Shown: in pieces, positions 23,102 to 23,743 of the stretch
Numbering within the stretch: position 1 is the first letter of the stretch
Layout: each line of letters starts with the position of its first letter
NCBI GenBank assembly: GCA_044371675.1
Contig: JBILTF010000030.1
Span: 1-23,743, forward strand
Length of the DNA: 23,743 bases
Direction: 5' to 3'
Source: CAIZGX01 sp044371675
GTDB taxonomy: Bacteria; Bacteroidota; Bacteroidia; Flavobacteriales_D; Sanyastnellaceae
The notes under the pieces: model-generated
The model's input: the letters and a program-made list of their open reading frames with translations, nothing else
The model's database searches: none
What the model was told of the DNA's origin: nothing
Position numbers and translations under genes: made by a program

Positions 23102-23565
23102 GGTGCAGTAGTGGGTGAAACGCAAACTGGACAATTCATTCTATCGTGAACTCCGAAATGAAGCACTTGCGGTTTGGCAATTTTTATTTGAGAAGTATAA
23201 ATTTCTTTTTGTTCTGGAGTGAGCGCCAGTTCAAGGTTTAGATCTCGTTCTTCGCGTATTCTTTTCACATATTCAGATCGCGCGTTCAAGTCTTTCAATC
23301 GCTCTTCTTCATTCACAGAAGGTTCCTCAGCCACGATGCTCATGATTTTTTTTTGATCTTCAATGAGCCCGTGATAGTGCAGGTAAATAGAAGGGATCAG
23401 AAGATTTTGCTGTTCGGTAAGATTCAGTTTCGCCCGCATCGATTTTATTTTCGCTTGATCTTGAGCAGAAAGGAAGCTTATATCCAGCGAGTCTTTCATC
23501 ATTGGTTGAGCAGATGATGTCAAGGCAATCGAACAAAGGAATAGCGAAAGGATAAAACGAATCAT
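23098..23565 (-). CDS. Small secreted helical protein, Spy/CpxP-like pattern
   Basis: The 155 residues start with a signal peptide (hydrophobic 3-15, ending SSAQ at 17-20). The mature part is almost all charged helix and holds two LTxxQ-like motifs, LTEQQ (about 49-53) and LTPEQ (about 115-119), which recall periplasmic Spy/CpxP-type chaperone or metal-sensing proteins. The tail carries CPVC (about 146-149), a possible metal or disulfide site. The family is not certain. The last 4 bases overlap the GH92 start, so the two are coupled. A perfect -7 box lies 4 bases ahead of its ATG. Confidence 0.75.
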   Translation of the reverse strand: MIRFILSLFLCSIALTSSAQPMMKDSLDISFLSAQDQAKIKSMRAKLNLTEQQNLLIPSIYLHYHGLIEDQKKIMSIVAEEPSVNEEERLKDLNARSEYVKRIREERDLNLELALTPEQKEIYTSQIKIAKPQVLHFGVHDRMNCPVCVSPTTAP

Positions 23566-23569
23566 ATTT

Positions 23570-23577
23570 CAAAAATA
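23570..23577 (-). promoter_or_regulatory. Bacteroidota -7 promoter box
   Basis: On the minus strand this reads TATTTTTG, a perfect TAnnTTTG, and ends 4 bases before the ATG at 23565. It would drive the small secreted protein and GH92. The box is about 20 bases from the divergent riboswitch -7 box, so the two promoters probably compete. No -33 TTG is evident. Confidence 0.55.
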
Positions 23578-23597
23578 GGACAGAAGCAAAGATGTAC

Positions 23598-23605
23598 TAC
23601 ATTTG
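23598..23605 (+). promoter_or_regulatory. Bacteroidota -7 promoter box for the riboswitch transcript
   Basis: TACATTTG is a perfect TAnnTTTG immediately before the cobalamin riboswitch, which is where the promoter of that leader RNA should be. No TTG is seen at the usual -33 distance. Confidence 0.6.
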
Positions 23606-23743
23606 CATTGCATTTGGTCAATGAAGAAGTTCATTGTGAAAAGGGAATCGCGCGAAAATCGCGAACTGTGCCCGCAGCTGTAAAGCTCTCATTCGAAAGA
23701 ATGAAAACGATTGCCACTCAAAGCCACTGTGAAAACGGGAAGG
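23606..23743 (+). ncRNA. Cobalamin riboswitch, cut by the right edge
   Basis: The conserved cobalamin-riboswitch blocks occur in order: AAGGGAA (23641-23647), a small stem TCGCG/CGCGA (23648-23664), ACTGTGCCCGCAGCTGTAA (23665-23683), GCCACTGT (23723-23730) and CGGGAAGG (23736-23743). CCCG (23671-23674) can pair with CGGG (23736-23739), closing the core. The 3' part with the regulatory kissing loop and the controlled gene lie beyond the window. In Bacteroidota such switches usually control B12 receptors, transporters or synthesis genes. It is divergent from the small secreted protein gene. Confidence 0.93.

Overview
The window comes from a Bacteroidota chromosome, most likely of the Flavobacteriales or a close relative. 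Four signs point there. One secreted protein ends in a type IX secretion (T9SS) sorting domain. Promoter -7 boxes of the form TAnnTTTG recur and there are no obvious Shine-Dalgarno sites. Lipoproteins and signal peptides ending in NAQ/SAQ/QAQ are common. The gene content (SusC-like beta-barrel family, GH92, EutBC, Smr with an N-terminal DUF2027-like domain) also fits. Genes are densely packed: convergent pairs overlap or abut at their stop codons and several codirectional pairs overlap by 1-4 bases.

Layout. 1-1422: the 3' end of an unrecognised gene, overlapped by a predicted outer-membrane barrel gene. 1412-3727 (minus): a single-chain EutB-EutC ethanolamine ammonia-lyase with an N-terminal twin-arginine-like leader. 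3900-6609: an Smr-domain protein, a beta-lactamase-fold serine hydrolase and a small lipoprotein. 6651-6819: a tRNA-Arg(ACG) with its own promoter and terminator. 7048-9199: a small protein with the sulfite-oxidase fold and a T9SS-secreted multidomain protein. 9212-11027 (minus): a secreted protein, a group III truncated hemoglobin and a barrel-like protein. 11085-14305: a lipoprotein GH13 alpha-amylase overlapping prmC. 14381-16987 (minus): a TonB-receptor-like outer-membrane barrel. 17072-18867: a DegT-type sugar aminotransferase and a PglC-like sugar-phosphate transferase. 18868-23565 (minus): a class III aminotransferase, a GH92 alpha-mannosidase lipoprotein and a small helical secreted protein. 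23606-23743: the first part of a cobalamin riboswitch reading out of the window.

Functional themes are surface and periplasmic glycan handling (GH13, GH92, SusC-like receptor, T9SS protein), envelope glycan assembly (DegT aminotransferase plus PGT), and vitamin B12 (an AdoCbl-dependent lyase at one end, a B12 riboswitch at the other).

The most unusual structure is not a gene. Three intergenic gaps (3793-3880, 14321-14380, 20074-20162) each hold an array of 4-6 tiny perfect palindromes of 9-13 bases, mostly with a three-base loop. Within an array they are separated by a fixed short word: TCAT in the first, TCT in the second, ATTC in the third. The stems differ from unit to unit but both arms always change together, so pairing is kept while the spacer stays constant, the reverse of a CRISPR layout. 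I know of no named element class with this rule. A second pattern is that perfect TAnnTTTG boxes end only 4-6 bases before several start codons, which suggests leaderless transcripts.
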